A stretch of DNA of 64,000 bases from an uncultured Lactobacillus sp. (GCA_946479925.1 CAMLHK010000001.1:62001-126000); one strand, 5' to 3'; positions 7,389 through 16,796 are shown, counted from the stretch's first letter. Numbers and translations are program-made. Notes: generated by a model not told the origin, from the sequence alone.

Positions 7389-9194
7389 ATGGCTATACCT
7401 AAAAGAACAGAAGTCCCAGAAGAACTTAAATGGGACTTAACAAGAGTATTTAGTTCAGATAATGACTGGGAACAAGAATATACTCTTATCAAAAAAGAAG
7501 TGCAAGACTTAAGCAAACTTAAGAAAGATTTTACTAAGGAAGGTCATTATTTGTACGATGGCTTAACTAAGATTTTGGAAGTTGGTCGCCGTTTAGAAAA
7601 AGTCTATGTTTATGCAACAATGTCCAGCGACGTTGACTCAAGCGACTCACACTATCTTGGCTATGTAGCACAAGCCCAAACCTTAGCAAGCCAATTTGAA
7701 GCAGCCACTTCCTTTATGAATCCTTCAATTTTAGAGCTCTCTCAAGCCGAATTAAAACAGTTTATGGAAGATGAGCCTAAGCTAAACAATTACGCTCATA
7801 TGCTTGAACAAATTATGCAACAAAAGCCTCATACTCTTTCGGCACAGGAAGAAAAAATAATTGCTGATGCTGGGGATGCCCTTGGCACTTCAGAAAACAC
7901 CTTCAACGTTTTGACAAATTCAGATATGGAATATGGTTACGTTGAAACAGATGATGGCGAAATGGTTCAGCTGTCAGACGGACTTTATTCCAATCTCATT
8001 CAATCGCAAAAACGTGAGGTGCGTAAAAATGCCTTTGATGTAATGTATGCTACCTATGGTCAATTTGAAAATTCACTTGCTTCAACTCTTTCAGGAGTTG
8101 TTAAACAGCATAATTACTTGGCTCGAGTTCATAATTATGACTCTGCACGCAGCTCAGCTTTAGCAGAAAATCACGTACCTACTGTTGTCTATGATACTTT
8201 GATTAGTGAAGTTGACAGTCACCTTGATTTACTTCATGACTACGTTGCTTTACGAAAACAAATTCTCGGACTGGATGATCTGCAAATGTGGGACTTATAT
8301 GTTCCACTAACTGGAACGCCATCATTGTCATACACTTTTGAGCAGGCCAAAGCAGAGGCTAAAAAAGCTCTAGTTCCATTAGGAGAAGATTACTTAAAGC
8401 AAGTTGATTATATATTTAATAACCGTGTAATTGACGTCGTTGAATCGCAAAATAAGGTTACTGGTGCATATTCTGGTGGTTCTTATGATACAGATGCTTA
8501 TGAGCTTTTGAACTGGGAAAATAATATCGATTCACTTTACACCCTTGTTCATGAAACTGGCCACTCCGTCCACAGTATGTACACACGGCAAACTCAACCT
8601 TATGTTTATGGCGACTATCCTATTTTTGTAGCTGAAATTGCATCAACCACCAACGAAAACATTTTAACCGAGTACTTTTTAGATCATATCACTGATCCAA
8701 AAACACGTGCTTTCGTGCTTAACTACTACCTTGATTCGTTTAAGGGAACATTATTCAGACAAACTCAATTTGCTGAATTTGAGCAGTATATTCACGACTT
8801 AGACGCTAAAGGTGAGCCGTTAACTGCAGGCACGCTTGACGACTTCTACGGTGACTTAAATCAGCGTTACTACGGCGATGCGGTTGAACCAGGAAGTGAA
8901 ATTGCTAAAGAATGGGCAAGAATCCCACACTTCTATTACAATTTCTACGTTTACCAATATGCAACTGGCTTTGCAGCAGCAACTGCACTAGCCAATAATG
9001 TTGTGCACGGCACATCAGAACAAAGAGAAGCTTATATTAACTTCTTAAAATCAGGTTCAAGTGATTACCCAGTCGAAATCATGAAGAAAGCCGGAGTTGA
9101 TATGACTAAACCAGATTATCTGGAAGAAGCCTTTGAAACCTTTAAAAAGCGCCTAGCCGAATTTAAAGACATCATCAAAAATGATTTTAAATAA
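7389..9194 (+). CDS. pepF: Oligoendopeptidase F
   Basis: 601 residues, the normal length of M3B family oligoendopeptidase F. The zinc motif HETGHSVHS is near residue 388, with the third ligand expected in the following ENILTEYF helix. The N-terminal region matches the PepF N-domain. It is a cytosolic zinc metallopeptidase that trims peptides of about 7-17 residues, part of peptide use in lactic acid bacteria and possibly of signal-peptide turnover. Ribosome binding site AAGGAG is well placed before the ATG. It is monocistronic with a terminator at 9199-9231. Confidence 0.95.
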   Translation: MAIPKRTEVPEELKWDLTRVFSSDNDWEQEYTLIKKEVQDLSKLKKDFTKEGHYLYDGLTKILEVGRRLEKVYVYATMSSDVDSSDSHYLGYVAQAQTLASQFEAATSFMNPSILELSQAELKQFMEDEPKLNNYAHMLEQIMQQKPHTLSAQEEKIIADAGDALGTSENTFNVLTNSDMEYGYVETDDGEMVQLSDGLYSNLIQSQKREVRKNAFDVMYATYGQFENSLASTLSGVVKQHNYLARVHNYDSARSSALAENHVPTVVYDTLISEVDSHLDLLHDYVALRKQILGLDDLQMWDLYVPLTGTPSLSYTFEQAKAEAKKALVPLGEDYLKQVDYIFNNRVIDVVESQNKVTGAYSGGSYDTDAYELLNWENNIDSLYTLVHETGHSVHSMYTRQTQPYVYGDYPIFVAEIASTTNENILTEYFLDHITDPKTRAFVLNYYLDSFKGTLFRQTQFAEFEQYIHDLDAKGEPLTAGTLDDFYGDLNQRYYGDAVEPGSEIAKEWARIPHFYYNFYVYQYATGFAAATALANNVVHGTSEQREAYINFLKSGSSDYPVEIMKKAGVDMTKPDYLEEAFETFKKRLAEFKDIIKNDFK

Positions 9195-9198
9195 AAAA

Positions 9199-9231
9199 TA
9201 AAAACCACTTCATATTTTGAAGTGGTTTTTG
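9199..9231. terminator. Bidirectional terminator between pepF and the M20 deacylase gene
   Basis: AAAAACCACTTCA and TGAAGTGGTTTTT form a long A/T-flanked stem with runs suited to both strands. Confidence 0.85.
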
Positions 9232-9236
9232 CGTGC

Positions 9237-10379
9237 TTAAGCATATTCTTGCCAAAACCTCTGTGCAATTGCTTTGTAAAGCTGACATCCCACAAGATAG
9301 TCATCAACTTTAACAAATTCATTCGGCTGATGTGCTGTTAGACCATCAGATGGTCCCAAAATAATGATTGGAAAAGCGCCAGCCTGAATATATTCTGATG
9401 AATCCGTTGCACCAGTTCCTGCAGTGAAATCACAGGAACGATTAAAATCATTTTGAACAACTTCCTGAGCCAATTTAGCAAGCTTTGTCCCTGCCTGACT
9501 TGGTAGTGGAACTTCAGGGAAACTATAGCGAATTGTTAATTCCGCACCTTGCTTATTGAGTTCAACAATTAAATCTTCTAGTTCCTGATAAATTTGATCA
9601 TTAGAATAAAGTGGCGTTGTCCGAATATTTCCTGAAAGCCATGCACTATCTGGGACCGAGTTGATTTGACTTCCACCTTGGACCTGACTAATGACATGGG
9701 TAAGCGAGCCCAAGACTGGATCTTTTTGGTCATGACGATCCATTAGTTTCTGTACACGCTGGGCAAAAGTGACCAATGGCATAATTGCATTGCGGCCCTT
9801 TTCAGGTGTAGAAGAATGAACACAAAGACCTTTAGAAGTAACATAATAGTCAATCACACCTTTGTGCGTGACGCGGACGTCAAAATTGGATGGCTCACCG
9901 ACTATTAATCCATCTAAGTCGTTTGCATAGCCTTCTTTTGTTAGCTGGGCTGCACCATATTCACCGGTCTCTTCACCAACGGAAGCTAACAACCTAATTC
10001 GACCTGGTAGTTCTTTTCCACTATCTAATAAGTCGAGCATGGCTACAACCATGGCAGCTAGGCCTGATTTCATGTCGCTAGTTCCACGGCCATAAATTTT
10101 GCCATCTTGAACAGTCGCTTCAAAAGGCGGATACTGCCAATTTTCTAATTCTCCTGCGGAAACAACATCTTCGTGTCCTGAAAAGCCAAGCAAGGGACCA
10201 TGGCTTCCCATTGTAATAACCAGATTATCACGTCCTGGAGCATAAGACACACGTTCTATTTCTACGTCATATCCTTTAAAAAGATCTGTTAGGTAATCTG
10301 CAACTAAACTTTCATGATCATTAGCCGAATCAATTGCAATTAAATCGGTCAAAATTTTAAGTGCTCGTTCTTTTTCCAC
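9237..10379 (-). CDS. M20-family ArgE/DapE-type deacylase
   Basis: 380 residues with metal-site motifs in the usual order: GFSGHEDVV (His), GRGTSDMKSG (bridging Asp), GEETGEYG (catalytic Glu and metal Glu) and VGEPSN. The dimerisation domain carries HSSTPEKGRNA, and the last His ligand is in GLTAHQPNEF. Such enzymes remove acyl groups from amino acids (acetyl-ornithine, succinyl-diaminopimelate) or act as dipeptidases. The ArgE/DapE label does not fix the substrate. It lies 14 nt after glnQ and is probably co-transcribed with the amino-acid transporter, which would suit a peptide or acyl-amino-acid salvage role. Confidence 0.85.
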   Translation of the reverse strand: MEKERALKILTDLIAIDSANDHESLVADYLTDLFKGYDVEIERVSYAPGRDNLVITMGSHGPLLGFSGHEDVVSAGELENWQYPPFEATVQDGKIYGRGTSDMKSGLAAMVVAMLDLLDSGKELPGRIRLLASVGEETGEYGAAQLTKEGYANDLDGLIVGEPSNFDVRVTHKGVIDYYVTSKGLCVHSSTPEKGRNAIMPLVTFAQRVQKLMDRHDQKDPVLGSLTHVISQVQGGSQINSVPDSAWLSGNIRTTPLYSNDQIYQELEDLIVELNKQGAELTIRYSFPEVPLPSQAGTKLAKLAQEVVQNDFNRSCDFTAGTGATDSSEYIQAGAFPIIILGPSDGLTAHQPNEFVKVDDYLVGCQLYKAIAQRFWQEYA

Positions 10380-10393
10380 AGCTTTATCCCCTT

Positions 10394-11143
10394 TTATGCT
10401 TCAAGTACCTTAGCTAAAAAGTCTTGTGCACGTTCAGTCTTTGGATGCTCAAAGAACTCCTGCGGCGTTGCTTTTTCTTGAATATAGCCATCTGCCATAA
10501 ACCATACTTCATCTGCAACGTTTTTGGCAAAGCCCATTTCATGGGTAACAACAACCATTGTCATTCCTTTTTGAGCCAAGTCCTGCATAACCTTAAGCAC
10601 TTCCCCGACCATTTCAGGATCTAGTGCTGAGGTAGGTTCATCAAAAAGCATTACTTCAGGATCCATTGCTAATGCACGCGCAATCGCTACACGTTGTTGT
10701 TGTCCACCAGATAAATTAGCTGGAAAAGCCATCGCCTTTTCTTCTAGTCCAACTTGTTTTAAAAGTTCAACAGCTTTAGCAGTTGCCTCTTCATCACTAG
10801 CGTTTTTAACTTTCATTGGTGCTAGCTTAATATTTTCAATAATGTTCATATGTGGAAATAAGTTGAATTGCTGGAACACCATGCCCATTTTTTCACGCAA
10901 GGTATCAAGCTGTTTTTCGCTTAAAGCAGTTAATTCTTTATCTTCAAACAGCACTTTGCCTGCAGTTGGTTGATCCAATAAGTTAAGGCAGCGCAAAAAA
11001 GTACTCTTACCAGCTCCTGATGGTCCGACTAAACAAATAACCTGGCCATCTTTAACTTCTGCATTAATGTCTTTTAAAACTTCATTTTTGCCAAAAGTTT
11101 TCTTCAAGTGTTCAACTTTCAGCACTGGCGCATTTTTAGTCAT
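10394..11143 (-). CDS. glnQ: Polar amino-acid ABC transporter ATPase (GlnQ type)
   Basis: 249 residues with Walker [10 protein letters not shown] (about 39), Q-loop [10 protein letters not shown], signature LSGGQQQR, Walker [13 protein letters not shown] and the switch His in VVTHEMGF. This set is typical of ATPases for glutamine or other polar amino acids. Its start overlaps the end of the fused binding-protein/permease gene by 8 nt, so the two are translationally coupled and form one importer. Confidence 0.93.
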   Translation of the reverse strand: MTKNAPVLKVEHLKKTFGKNEVLKDINAEVKDGQVICLVGPSGAGKSTFLRCLNLLDQPTAGKVLFEDKELTALSEKQLDTLREKMGMVFQQFNLFPHMNIIENIKLAPMKVKNASDEEATAKAVELLKQVGLEEKAMAFPANLSGGQQQRVAIARALAMDPEVMLFDEPTSALDPEMVGEVLKVMQDLAQKGMTMVVVTHEMGFAKNVADEVWFMADGYIQEKATPQEFFEHPKTERAQDFLAKVLEA

Positions 11144-12632
11144 GATTCATTTTCCTTTCAAAAACTTTCATTAAGCTAGACAAGCCAAAGGTTATGATGA
11201 AGTACAAAATCATAGTGATTACTAATGGCATGACTCCGCGGTAAGTATCAGCTTGGACAATTCTTGATTGGTAAATCAGATCCTTCACACCGATAACCGA
11301 TACAATGGAACTTTCCTTAATTAGGGAAACAAATTCATTACCAAGTGCTGGCCAAATATTCTTCATTGCTTGCGGCATGATGACATAGCGCATTGTAGCA
11401 GTCTTAGACAGTCCCAATGAGCGAGAAGCTTCGGTTTGCCCAACTGAAATTGAGCTAATTCCCGACCGAATTACTTCAGCAACGTAGGCCGCCGAGTTCA
11501 GTGAGACCGCAATAATTCCTGATAAAAGTGCAGGTATATTAATAACTAAGCCTAAGCCAAAGTAAATGAATAATAATTGCACCATTAATGGTGTGCCACG
11601 AATGAATTCAATATATGCTGTAGCAATTGAGTGCGCAATTTTATTGTGACTTAAGCGCATTAAGGCTAGGATTGCTCCTAAAAGAAAGCCGAAGAAAACT
11701 GAAATTACCGAAATAAATAGCGTATAACCAACACCGGCAATAAAGAAGTCCTTGTAGGCCCACATCGAATTAGAAGCCTTAACCTCTTTTTTAGTTTTGC
11801 CTTTAGCAATATATTTACCGACATTAGGTAAATATACTTTGGTTACTAATTTCTTCTCTTTAATTTCATCGATTGACTTATTAGCAGACTTAACCAAGCT
11901 TTTAGCACCTTTATGAAAAGCTACAGCATTACCCTGAGAAGGTATTTTAAGCCCAGAAGGTATCGATGTTATGCCATCAGTATTCTTAGCAAAAGCAGCA
12001 GCAGATGCAGTATCAACTAAAACTGCATCAAACTTGTTAGTTTTCAAGCCTAAAATAAGGTCATTAGTCTTATCCATTGTTTTAATTTTAGACTTTTTAG
12101 CTTGTTCCTTAAGCAGTGTAGCTTGCATACTACCAGTTTGTGCACCGATTGCTTTGCCGCCAAAGGACCGATAATCATGGAATTTACCCTTGTCGGACTT
12201 TCTAATGATTAGATTCTGACCGCTTTTATAGTAAGTTTGGCTAAAGTCAACACTTTGCGCCCGCTTGGGTGTCGCGGTCATTCCGGAAATGACCATATCA
12301 ATTTTACCTGTCTCAAGGGCAACCAATAATGAATCAAAGTCCATCGTTTTAACGACTAGCTTAACCCCCATGTCTCGGGCAATTTTGCGGCCAACTTCGA
12401 TATCCATACCCATTACTTTGGATTTGCCATTCACATTTTGGACAAATTCATAAGGAGGAAAATCGGGGCTAGTTCCCATAACTAACTCGCCCTTTTCCTT
12501 GACCTTTTTCAAATAATTATCCGTTACTTTTGGGGCTTGCGTACTTTCAGCAGCATTGACGGTTTGTGGCACTAACGCCAACATCATCATTGCTACCAAA
12601 AGCGTTTCAAGCCATTTCCACGCTTTTTTCAT
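11136..12632 (-). CDS. glnPH: Fused amino-acid binding protein and permease (GlnPH type)
   Basis: 498 residues. There is a signal peptide/anchor (about 1-27), a substrate-binding domain (about 40-275; [11 protein letters not shown] and [14 protein letters not shown] are the SBP family 3 signatures), and a permease domain (about 290-495) with the [22 protein letters not shown] coupling loop. The fusion is usual in lactic acid bacteria; only one binding domain is present here. Together with GlnQ it imports glutamine, glutamate or a similar amino acid. A good promoter lies at 12668-12696. Confidence 0.93.
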   Translation of the reverse strand: MKKAWKWLETLLVAMMMLALVPQTVNAAESTQAPKVTDNYLKKVKEKGELVMGTSPDFPPYEFVQNVNGKSKVMGMDIEVGRKIARDMGVKLVVKTMDFDSLLVALETGKIDMVISGMTATPKRAQSVDFSQTYYKSGQNLIIRKSDKGKFHDYRSFGGKAIGAQTGSMQATLLKEQAKKSKIKTMDKTNDLILGLKTNKFDAVLVDTASAAAFAKNTDGITSIPSGLKIPSQGNAVAFHKGAKSLVKSANKSIDEIKEKKLVTKVYLPNVGKYIAKGKTKKEVKASNSMWAYKDFFIAGVGYTLFISVISVFFGFLLGAILALMRLSHNKIAHSIATAYIEFIRGTPLMVQLLFIYFGLGLVINIPALLSGIIAVSLNSAAYVAEVIRSGISSISVGQTEASRSLGLSKTATMRYVIMPQAMKNIWPALGNEFVSLIKESSIVSVIGVKDLIYQSRIVQADTYRGVMPLVITMILYFIITFGLSSLMKVFERKMNHD

Positions 12633-12667
12633 TATTCCTGTCCTCCGAGGTTAGTATAGTTATTGCA

Positions 12668-12696
12668 ATTATAATAATATGAAAATTAGAATACAA
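12668..12696 (-). promoter_or_regulatory. Promoter of the glnPH-glnQ operon
   Basis: Minus-strand TTGTAT and TATAAT with a 17-nt spacer, about 30 nt upstream of a CGGAGG ribosome binding site and the glnPH ATG. Confidence 0.65.
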
Positions 12697-12742
12697 CGAT
12701 ATATTTGGGTTATTTTCTCATTTATCATATTTTACCGCAAAA

Positions 12743-12783
12743 AAAAGCCTTGTCGCATATTGATTTACCTAATATAGACAAAG
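12743..12783 (-). terminator. Terminator-like hairpin upstream of glnPH
   Basis: On the minus strand AGCTTTGTC and GACAAGGCT flank a long loop and are followed by nine T. It sits between the end of the metal-transporter unit and the glnPH promoter. Together with hairpins at 12822-12846 and 12870-12899 it fills the 278-nt gap, which holds no gene. Confidence 0.5.
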
Positions 12784-12869
12784 CTCTTGAATAATCTTAT
12801 TTAGTTATTAGTGACATTTACAAAAAAGGTAAATATCAACCTTTTTGCGTTCGCTTTTTCACAAGCAAA

Positions 12870-12899
12870 AAGAGGAATCTATCATTGTAAACTCCTCTT
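12870..12899 (-). terminator. Terminator of the metal-transporter operon
   Basis: Minus-strand AAGAGGA...TCCTCTT stem followed by TTTTTGC. A second short stem, AAAGGT/ACCTTT with T-run, follows at 12822-12846. Confidence 0.75.
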
Positions 12900-12910
12900 C
12901 ATTATTTTCC

Positions 12911-13708
12911 TTATAGGCTACGCTTAATTAAATGGGTGAAGTACGTAACAAGATAGATTACTACTTCGATCACCGCAATAAAGAAGGTTACAGGTAAATT
13001 AGTAATAAAGCCAAGATACAATCCTAGCCAAACCCCAATTAAAGCAAAGAAAACAGACCATGCAATCATTGAGCCAATTGTTTTACCAATATAATTGGCT
13101 GTTGCGGGTGGTAAAGTGAGCAAAATGAAAACTAGCAATGAGCCAACAATTTGCGCACCAATCGAAACAGACATTGCCAGTGCAATTAAGAAAATCACAC
13201 TGACTAAACCAGTTTTTACTCCGTGAGCTACTGCTCCAATATGGTCGAATGAATCAAAATTGAGCGACCTCTGAATACTAAAAATCATCAGTAAAACAAT
13301 TACTGACAAGACTACCAGCTGGATAACCCCCTGCTTGTCAACACCAACAATACTTCCAAATAAAATATTAGTTGCGTAGTTACTGTTTGCACCAGAAATT
13401 GCTAAAAATAGCACTCCTAGTCCTGTAAAAAGTGCCGAAATTGCACTAATGGATGATTCTTTTTGATCACTGTGAAGTGATAATTCGCCAACACTAATTG
13501 AACCAAGTAGTGTAAACAGTAGCATTCCCCAAAGTGGTCCAATCCCAAGCCACACAGCAAAAGCTGCACCTGCGAAACCAATCTCAGATAATGTGTGCGC
13601 CAAAAAGCTAAAATTACGGGCAACTACATAAACGCCAACGGTACCACACGTTATTGCAATAAAGGTACTGGCCAAGAAGGCATTACGCATAAAATCAAAA
13701 GCAAACAT
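12911..13708 (-). CDS. Metal ABC transporter permease (ZnuB/AdcB type)
   Basis: 265 residues, about eight hydrophobic segments, ABC-3 family. It includes GTVGVYVVARNFSFLAHTLSEIGFAGAAF near the N-terminus and VGSLLVFILLTLPPATA, both typical of zinc/manganese permeases. The start ATG overlaps the TAA of the ATPase gene (TAATG), implying coupling. It forms the membrane channel for the binding protein and ATPase encoded in the same operon. Confidence 0.9.
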   Translation of the reverse strand: MFAFDFMRNAFLASTFIAITCGTVGVYVVARNFSFLAHTLSEIGFAGAAFAVWLGIGPLWGMLLFTLLGSISVGELSLHSDQKESSISAISALFTGLGVLFLAISGANSNYATNILFGSIVGVDKQGVIQLVVLSVIVLLMIFSIQRSLNFDSFDHIGAVAHGVKTGLVSVIFLIALAMSVSIGAQIVGSLLVFILLTLPPATANYIGKTIGSMIAWSVFFALIGVWLGLYLGFITNLPVTFFIAVIEVVIYLVTYFTHLIKRSL

Positions 13709-14361
13709 TATTCATACGCCTCCTTAAATTGAGCCATTTCACCTTGTTCAATGTGCCCATTAATTAAATATAAATAGTTCTGCATATATTTTTGTGCTAA
13801 TGCAACATCATGGGTAACAAATAAAACAGTAATATTATGTTTTTCATTTAAATGTCTAATTAGCTTCATCAGTTCGTCTTTAGCCATAGGATCCAGACTT
13901 GCCGTTGCCTCATCAAGGATAATTACGTTCGGGTGATCAAGTAGCGCCTGTGCTAAATAAGCGCGCTGCTTCTGTCCACCAGAGGCTTCGCCCATCCTGG
14001 TATGCCTAATTTCATATAAATTAGTTTCCTGTAATTGATTCTTGATGGCTTCTTTAACTTCACGCTTTTTAAAAGCTGGCGCATTTAAACCAACAAAAGC
14101 CTCGATTGATAGAGGATATTCCGCATCAATATTACGAAACTGCGGTACATAACCTAGCCTGACACCATCAGCGAACCTAAAAGAGCCTGTTGTTGGTGCT
14201 AGCATTTTCATTAAAATACTAATTAAGGTTGTTTTGCCTGTACCGTTTGGTCCTAAAAGAGCTGTTGTTGAACCTTTTTCTAAATTAAAATTGAGGTCCG
14301 AAAAAACAGTCTTTTTATCAAATCTCATTGAGAGACTTTTTACTTCTAAAATGTCAGACAA
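13708..14361 (-). CDS. Metal ABC transporter ATPase (ZnuC/AdcC type)
   Basis: A single ABC domain: Walker A GPNGTGKTT, signature EASGGQKQR, Walker B VIILDEATASLD and switch His VTHD. The signature begins with A-S instead of L-S. I place the start at TTG 14361 because AAGGAG lies 6 nt upstream; GTG 14388, nine codons earlier, would overlap the preceding stop codon and has no such site. It powers the permease encoded next to it. Confidence 0.9.
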   Translation of the reverse strand: MSDILEVKSLSMRFDKKTVFSDLNFNLEKGSTTALLGPNGTGKTTLISILMKMLAPTTGSFRFADGVRLGYVPQFRNIDAEYPLSIEAFVGLNAPAFKKREVKEAIKNQLQETNLYEIRHTRMGEASGGQKQRAYLAQALLDHPNVIILDEATASLDPMAKDELMKLIRHLNEKHNITVLFVTHDVALAQKYMQNYLYLINGHIEQGEMAQFKEAYE

Positions 14362-14384
14362 TTTTCTCTCCTTAATAATATTTT

Positions 14385-15518
14385 TCACTTAAAGTTTCCC
14401 ACTTTAATGTATTGATCTTCATCAATAATATAATACTTACGACCGTCTATTTTTACTCGGCCACCGTATGTTCTAATATAACTGCCACGTTTAAATTTAC
14501 CAGTACCAAAACGTTCGCCATCGCCACCATAAATATAGGCATTATGCGTTAAAAGCTGCAAGCTTCCTTCAATATTGGTTGCGACAACATATTGATCTGT
14601 TCCAATTTGGAAATACTTTTTGCCTCTAATTGTTTTGGTACCATAAACGCTTAGCTTTGTTCCAGCCTTCTTAGTAGGTTGTTTAGTTTTTTCACCATTA
14701 CCATCATAAACTAGGGCATTATGCATCAATAGCTTAGTATCAGTGGGTTTGGGTTGTTTTGGCGACGTTGGTTTTGCTGGTGCAGTCGGCTTAGAGGGCT
14801 TGGGAGCAGATACAGTGGAACCAGCTGATCTTTTGTCATAATGATATTTAATCAGGTCGAAGAAATCATCCATTGAATAGCCCCATTTAGCAAAATAGCC
14901 ATCTGGGTCGCCATGATCAGTACCGCCTAAGAATTTAGAAACTGCTGCATGTGACCAAACAGTTCCTTTACCAGTATGAACAGCATTAACAGGAGCAAGA
15001 TTATACTGGCGCATAATTTGAGCAATGTAAATTGCATCGTTATTGATGCTTTTGGCAAAGTCAGCCAAATTATTGTCTTCACACAGTTCAACCTGGAAAA
15101 AACGACTGTTGGCAACAGGGCCAGCACCCCAAACACCATGATCTGGTGAGGTCATCTGGATTACACCAGTTTTATCCACAAAAGCATGAACATAGGAATA
15201 GATATTCATCCACTCACGGTTAAAATAAATTGCTTCATTATATGCGGAAGCGCCCGGCGTGGCGGTTTCGTGAACAACCACACCCTCAGGCTTGCCATAA
15301 CGGTAATTCAGAGGATTGCTAGCATAAAAATCGTTATATTTTATGCCTTGCTGTTTAAGCATTTGTTCAAGGTAAGTTATGCCTCCATAACTATTTTGTT
15401 TAGCCATGTCATTAATCGAACTTGCCTGAACAACCACAGAATTTCGGACCATTGCAACCGCCGTGGCTGGAACTGCCATTCCCGCGGCTACAGCCATAGC
15501 AGCAATTAATTTCCTCAT
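14385..15518 (-). CDS. Secreted N-acetylmuramoyl-L-alanine amidase with SLAP repeats
   Basis: 377 residues. Signal peptide (about 1-33, ending near VVQASS), an amidase_2 (PGRP-like) zinc domain (about 75-235) and two C-terminal SLAP anchor repeats (about 262-376). Likely zinc ligands are His in VVHETATP, His in WSHAAVSKF and Asp in HGDPDGYF. The enzyme should cut the amide between muramic acid and the stem peptide, and SLAP repeats bind it non-covalently to the wall. A Pro/Lys linker joins the parts. It sits between the binding-protein and ATPase genes of a metal importer with gaps of only 20-23 nt. It is a close paralogue of the gene at 37929-39065. Confidence 0.92.
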   Translation of the reverse strand: MRKLIAAMAVAAGMAVPATAVAMVRNSVVVQASSINDMAKQNSYGGITYLEQMLKQQGIKYNDFYASNPLNYRYGKPEGVVVHETATPGASAYNEAIYFNREWMNIYSYVHAFVDKTGVIQMTSPDHGVWGAGPVANSRFFQVELCEDNNLADFAKSINNDAIYIAQIMRQYNLAPVNAVHTGKGTVWSHAAVSKFLGGTDHGDPDGYFAKWGYSMDDFFDLIKYHYDKRSAGSTVSAPKPSKPTAPAKPTSPKQPKPTDTKLLMHNALVYDGNGEKTKQPTKKAGTKLSVYGTKTIRGKKYFQIGTDQYVVATNIEGSLQLLTHNAYIYGGDGERFGTGKFKRGSYIRTYGGRVKIDGRKYYIIDEDQYIKVGNFK

Positions 15519-15538
15519 TTTTTATTCCCTCGTAACAA

Positions 15539-16429
15539 CTATTTCTTGGCTACATCAGCCAACTTTTGATAACTTTCAGTCATCCAATCAAGGTAAGTCA
15601 TCTTAGTCGGAATCGTTTCTCTAACCTTTAAAACTGGTATTTTATTCTTTTTTGCCAATTTAATAAAATTATTAACCGTCGTACTCGAAGTCTGCTCATT
15701 ATCAACAAAGAAGGCTATCTTGCGCTTCTCAATTCCATGCGTCATTTCTTGAACGGTCGCAGCACTAGGATCTGTATTATTTTGAATTGCTTTTTCAAAG
15801 TCCTGATTTGCTACCTTAATATTAACAGAAGATAAGGCATAATCAAAAACAGGTTCACTAACATAAACTGGCTTATCAACCTGATGATCTATTTTTGCCG
15901 CATCTTTTTTAATTCGGTCAATCTTAGCTAAATACTTCAGTCCATTTTCACGATAGTAATCAGCGTGTTTTGGATCCTTTTTGCTTAGACGCTTGATTAA
16001 GTAATTAACATACTCTTTTGGCATGTTCAAATCAAACCAGATATGCGAGTTATCACCTTTTTTGCGTCCCATTAGGTCCTCACCAACTTTAACTGGTTCT
16101 TTTTCTACAGAAGACGCAAGTTTATCCATCCAGCTATCGTAGCCTAGCCCATTTTCTACTACAATATCAGCACTTGATAGAGCCTTGGCATCATCAGTAG
16201 TTGGTTCAAAGTCATGCGGATCCGCACTAGGATTTCTAATGAGAGCTTCTGCTTTACCATATTTGCCAACAACGTTTTGCGCAATATCTGCATAAACGTT
16301 AGTGGTTGTCATAATCGAAATTTTGTTGCTACTCTTCTGTGGCTTTTGCGAACATGCCCCCAGGGTGATCGCTACCACGCTAAATAAAACAGTTACAGCA
16401 AAAAATTTCTTCAATTTTTCAAATTTCAT
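15539..16429 (-). CDS. Zn/Mn-family metal-binding lipoprotein of an ABC transporter
   Basis: 296 residues with a lipobox (ITLGAC, Cys about 26) and cluster A-I binding-protein fold. Probable ligands are His in DPHDFEPT, His in NSHIWFD, Glu in YVSEPVFDYA and Asp in FFVDNEQ. His-His-Glu-Asp is the set of manganese/iron proteins such as PsaA, whereas zinc proteins usually have a third His, and there is no His-rich loop. The metal may therefore be manganese; this is inference. It is the first gene of the operon, with promoter at 16523-16550. Confidence 0.88.
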   Translation of the reverse strand: MKFEKLKKFFAVTVLFSVVAITLGACSQKPQKSSNKISIMTTTNVYADIAQNVVGKYGKAEALIRNPSADPHDFEPTTDDAKALSSADIVVENGLGYDSWMDKLASSVEKEPVKVGEDLMGRKKGDNSHIWFDLNMPKEYVNYLIKRLSKKDPKHADYYRENGLKYLAKIDRIKKDAAKIDHQVDKPVYVSEPVFDYALSSVNIKVANQDFEKAIQNNTDPSAATVQEMTHGIEKRKIAFFVDNEQTSSTTVNNFIKLAKKNKIPVLKVRETIPTKMTYLDWMTESYQKLADVAKK

Positions 16430-16479
16430 CTTGTTAAAAAACCTTTCAATTTAATAATCGGCTTTTACCCCGTTATCAC

Positions 16480-16514
16480 ATAGTAAGTCGTAGATTTGTA
16501 TTTTCACTTACTAT
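16480..16514. promoter_or_regulatory. Inverted repeat at the transcription start of the metal operon
   Basis: ATAGTAAGT and ACTTACTAT are perfect 9-bp arms separated by 17 nt. They begin about 9 nt downstream of the -10 box, so the element is either an operator or a hairpin at the very 5' end of the mRNA. It does not match the AdcR consensus TTAACNNGTTAA. Confidence 0.45.
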
Positions 16515-16522
16515 TAATAACC

Positions 16523-16550
16523 ATTATACAGCAATTGAAGTTACTTACAA
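16523..16550 (-). promoter_or_regulatory. Promoter of the metal-transporter/amidase operon
   Basis: Minus-strand TTGTAA and TATAAT with a 16-nt spacer. Confidence 0.6.
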
Positions 16551-16588
16551 ATAATAACCAAAAATAATGCTAACAGTTGCTAGTAAGC

Positions 16589-16619
16589 AAAAAAGCGTAC
16601 GAAAATTTCGCGCGCTTTT
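16589..16619 (-). terminator. Terminator-like hairpin downstream of the short cysteine ORF
   Basis: Imperfect stem AAAGCGcgCGAAA/TTTCG..CGCTTT with six T on the minus strand. It would end any transcript running through the 16658-16764 region. Confidence 0.45.
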
Positions 16620-16657
16620 AAAGTAGGTAAATAACTATGCTCTATAATATGCTTTCA

Positions 16658-16741
16658 TCATAAAAGCCCAGAAGCTGGACAATTTTTAGGCTCAGTACAT
16701 TTAGTTATCTTTTTCTTTTCTTCATTCGACGTACTATTCAT
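16658..16741 (-). CDS. Possible small protein with two cysteines (27 aa)
   Basis: A 27-codon frame beginning MNSTSNEEKKK and ending KCTEPKNCPASGLL. Its ATG overlaps the stop of an upstream eight-codon frame (MKEIIGKK, from 16764) that has AGGA at good distance. The junction is a run of six A, so coupling, frameshifting or a sequencing error could join them into a 35-residue protein. It lies between two minus-strand hairpin terminators (16797-16839 and 16589-16619), which suggests its own unit. I do not recognise the family, and chance cannot be excluded. Confidence 0.25.
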   Translation of the reverse strand: MNSTSNEEKKKITKCTEPKNCPASGLL

Positions 16742-16796
16742 TTTTTGCCGATTATTTCTTTCATTATTACCATCCTAAAGCAGTAACTGTTGGATA

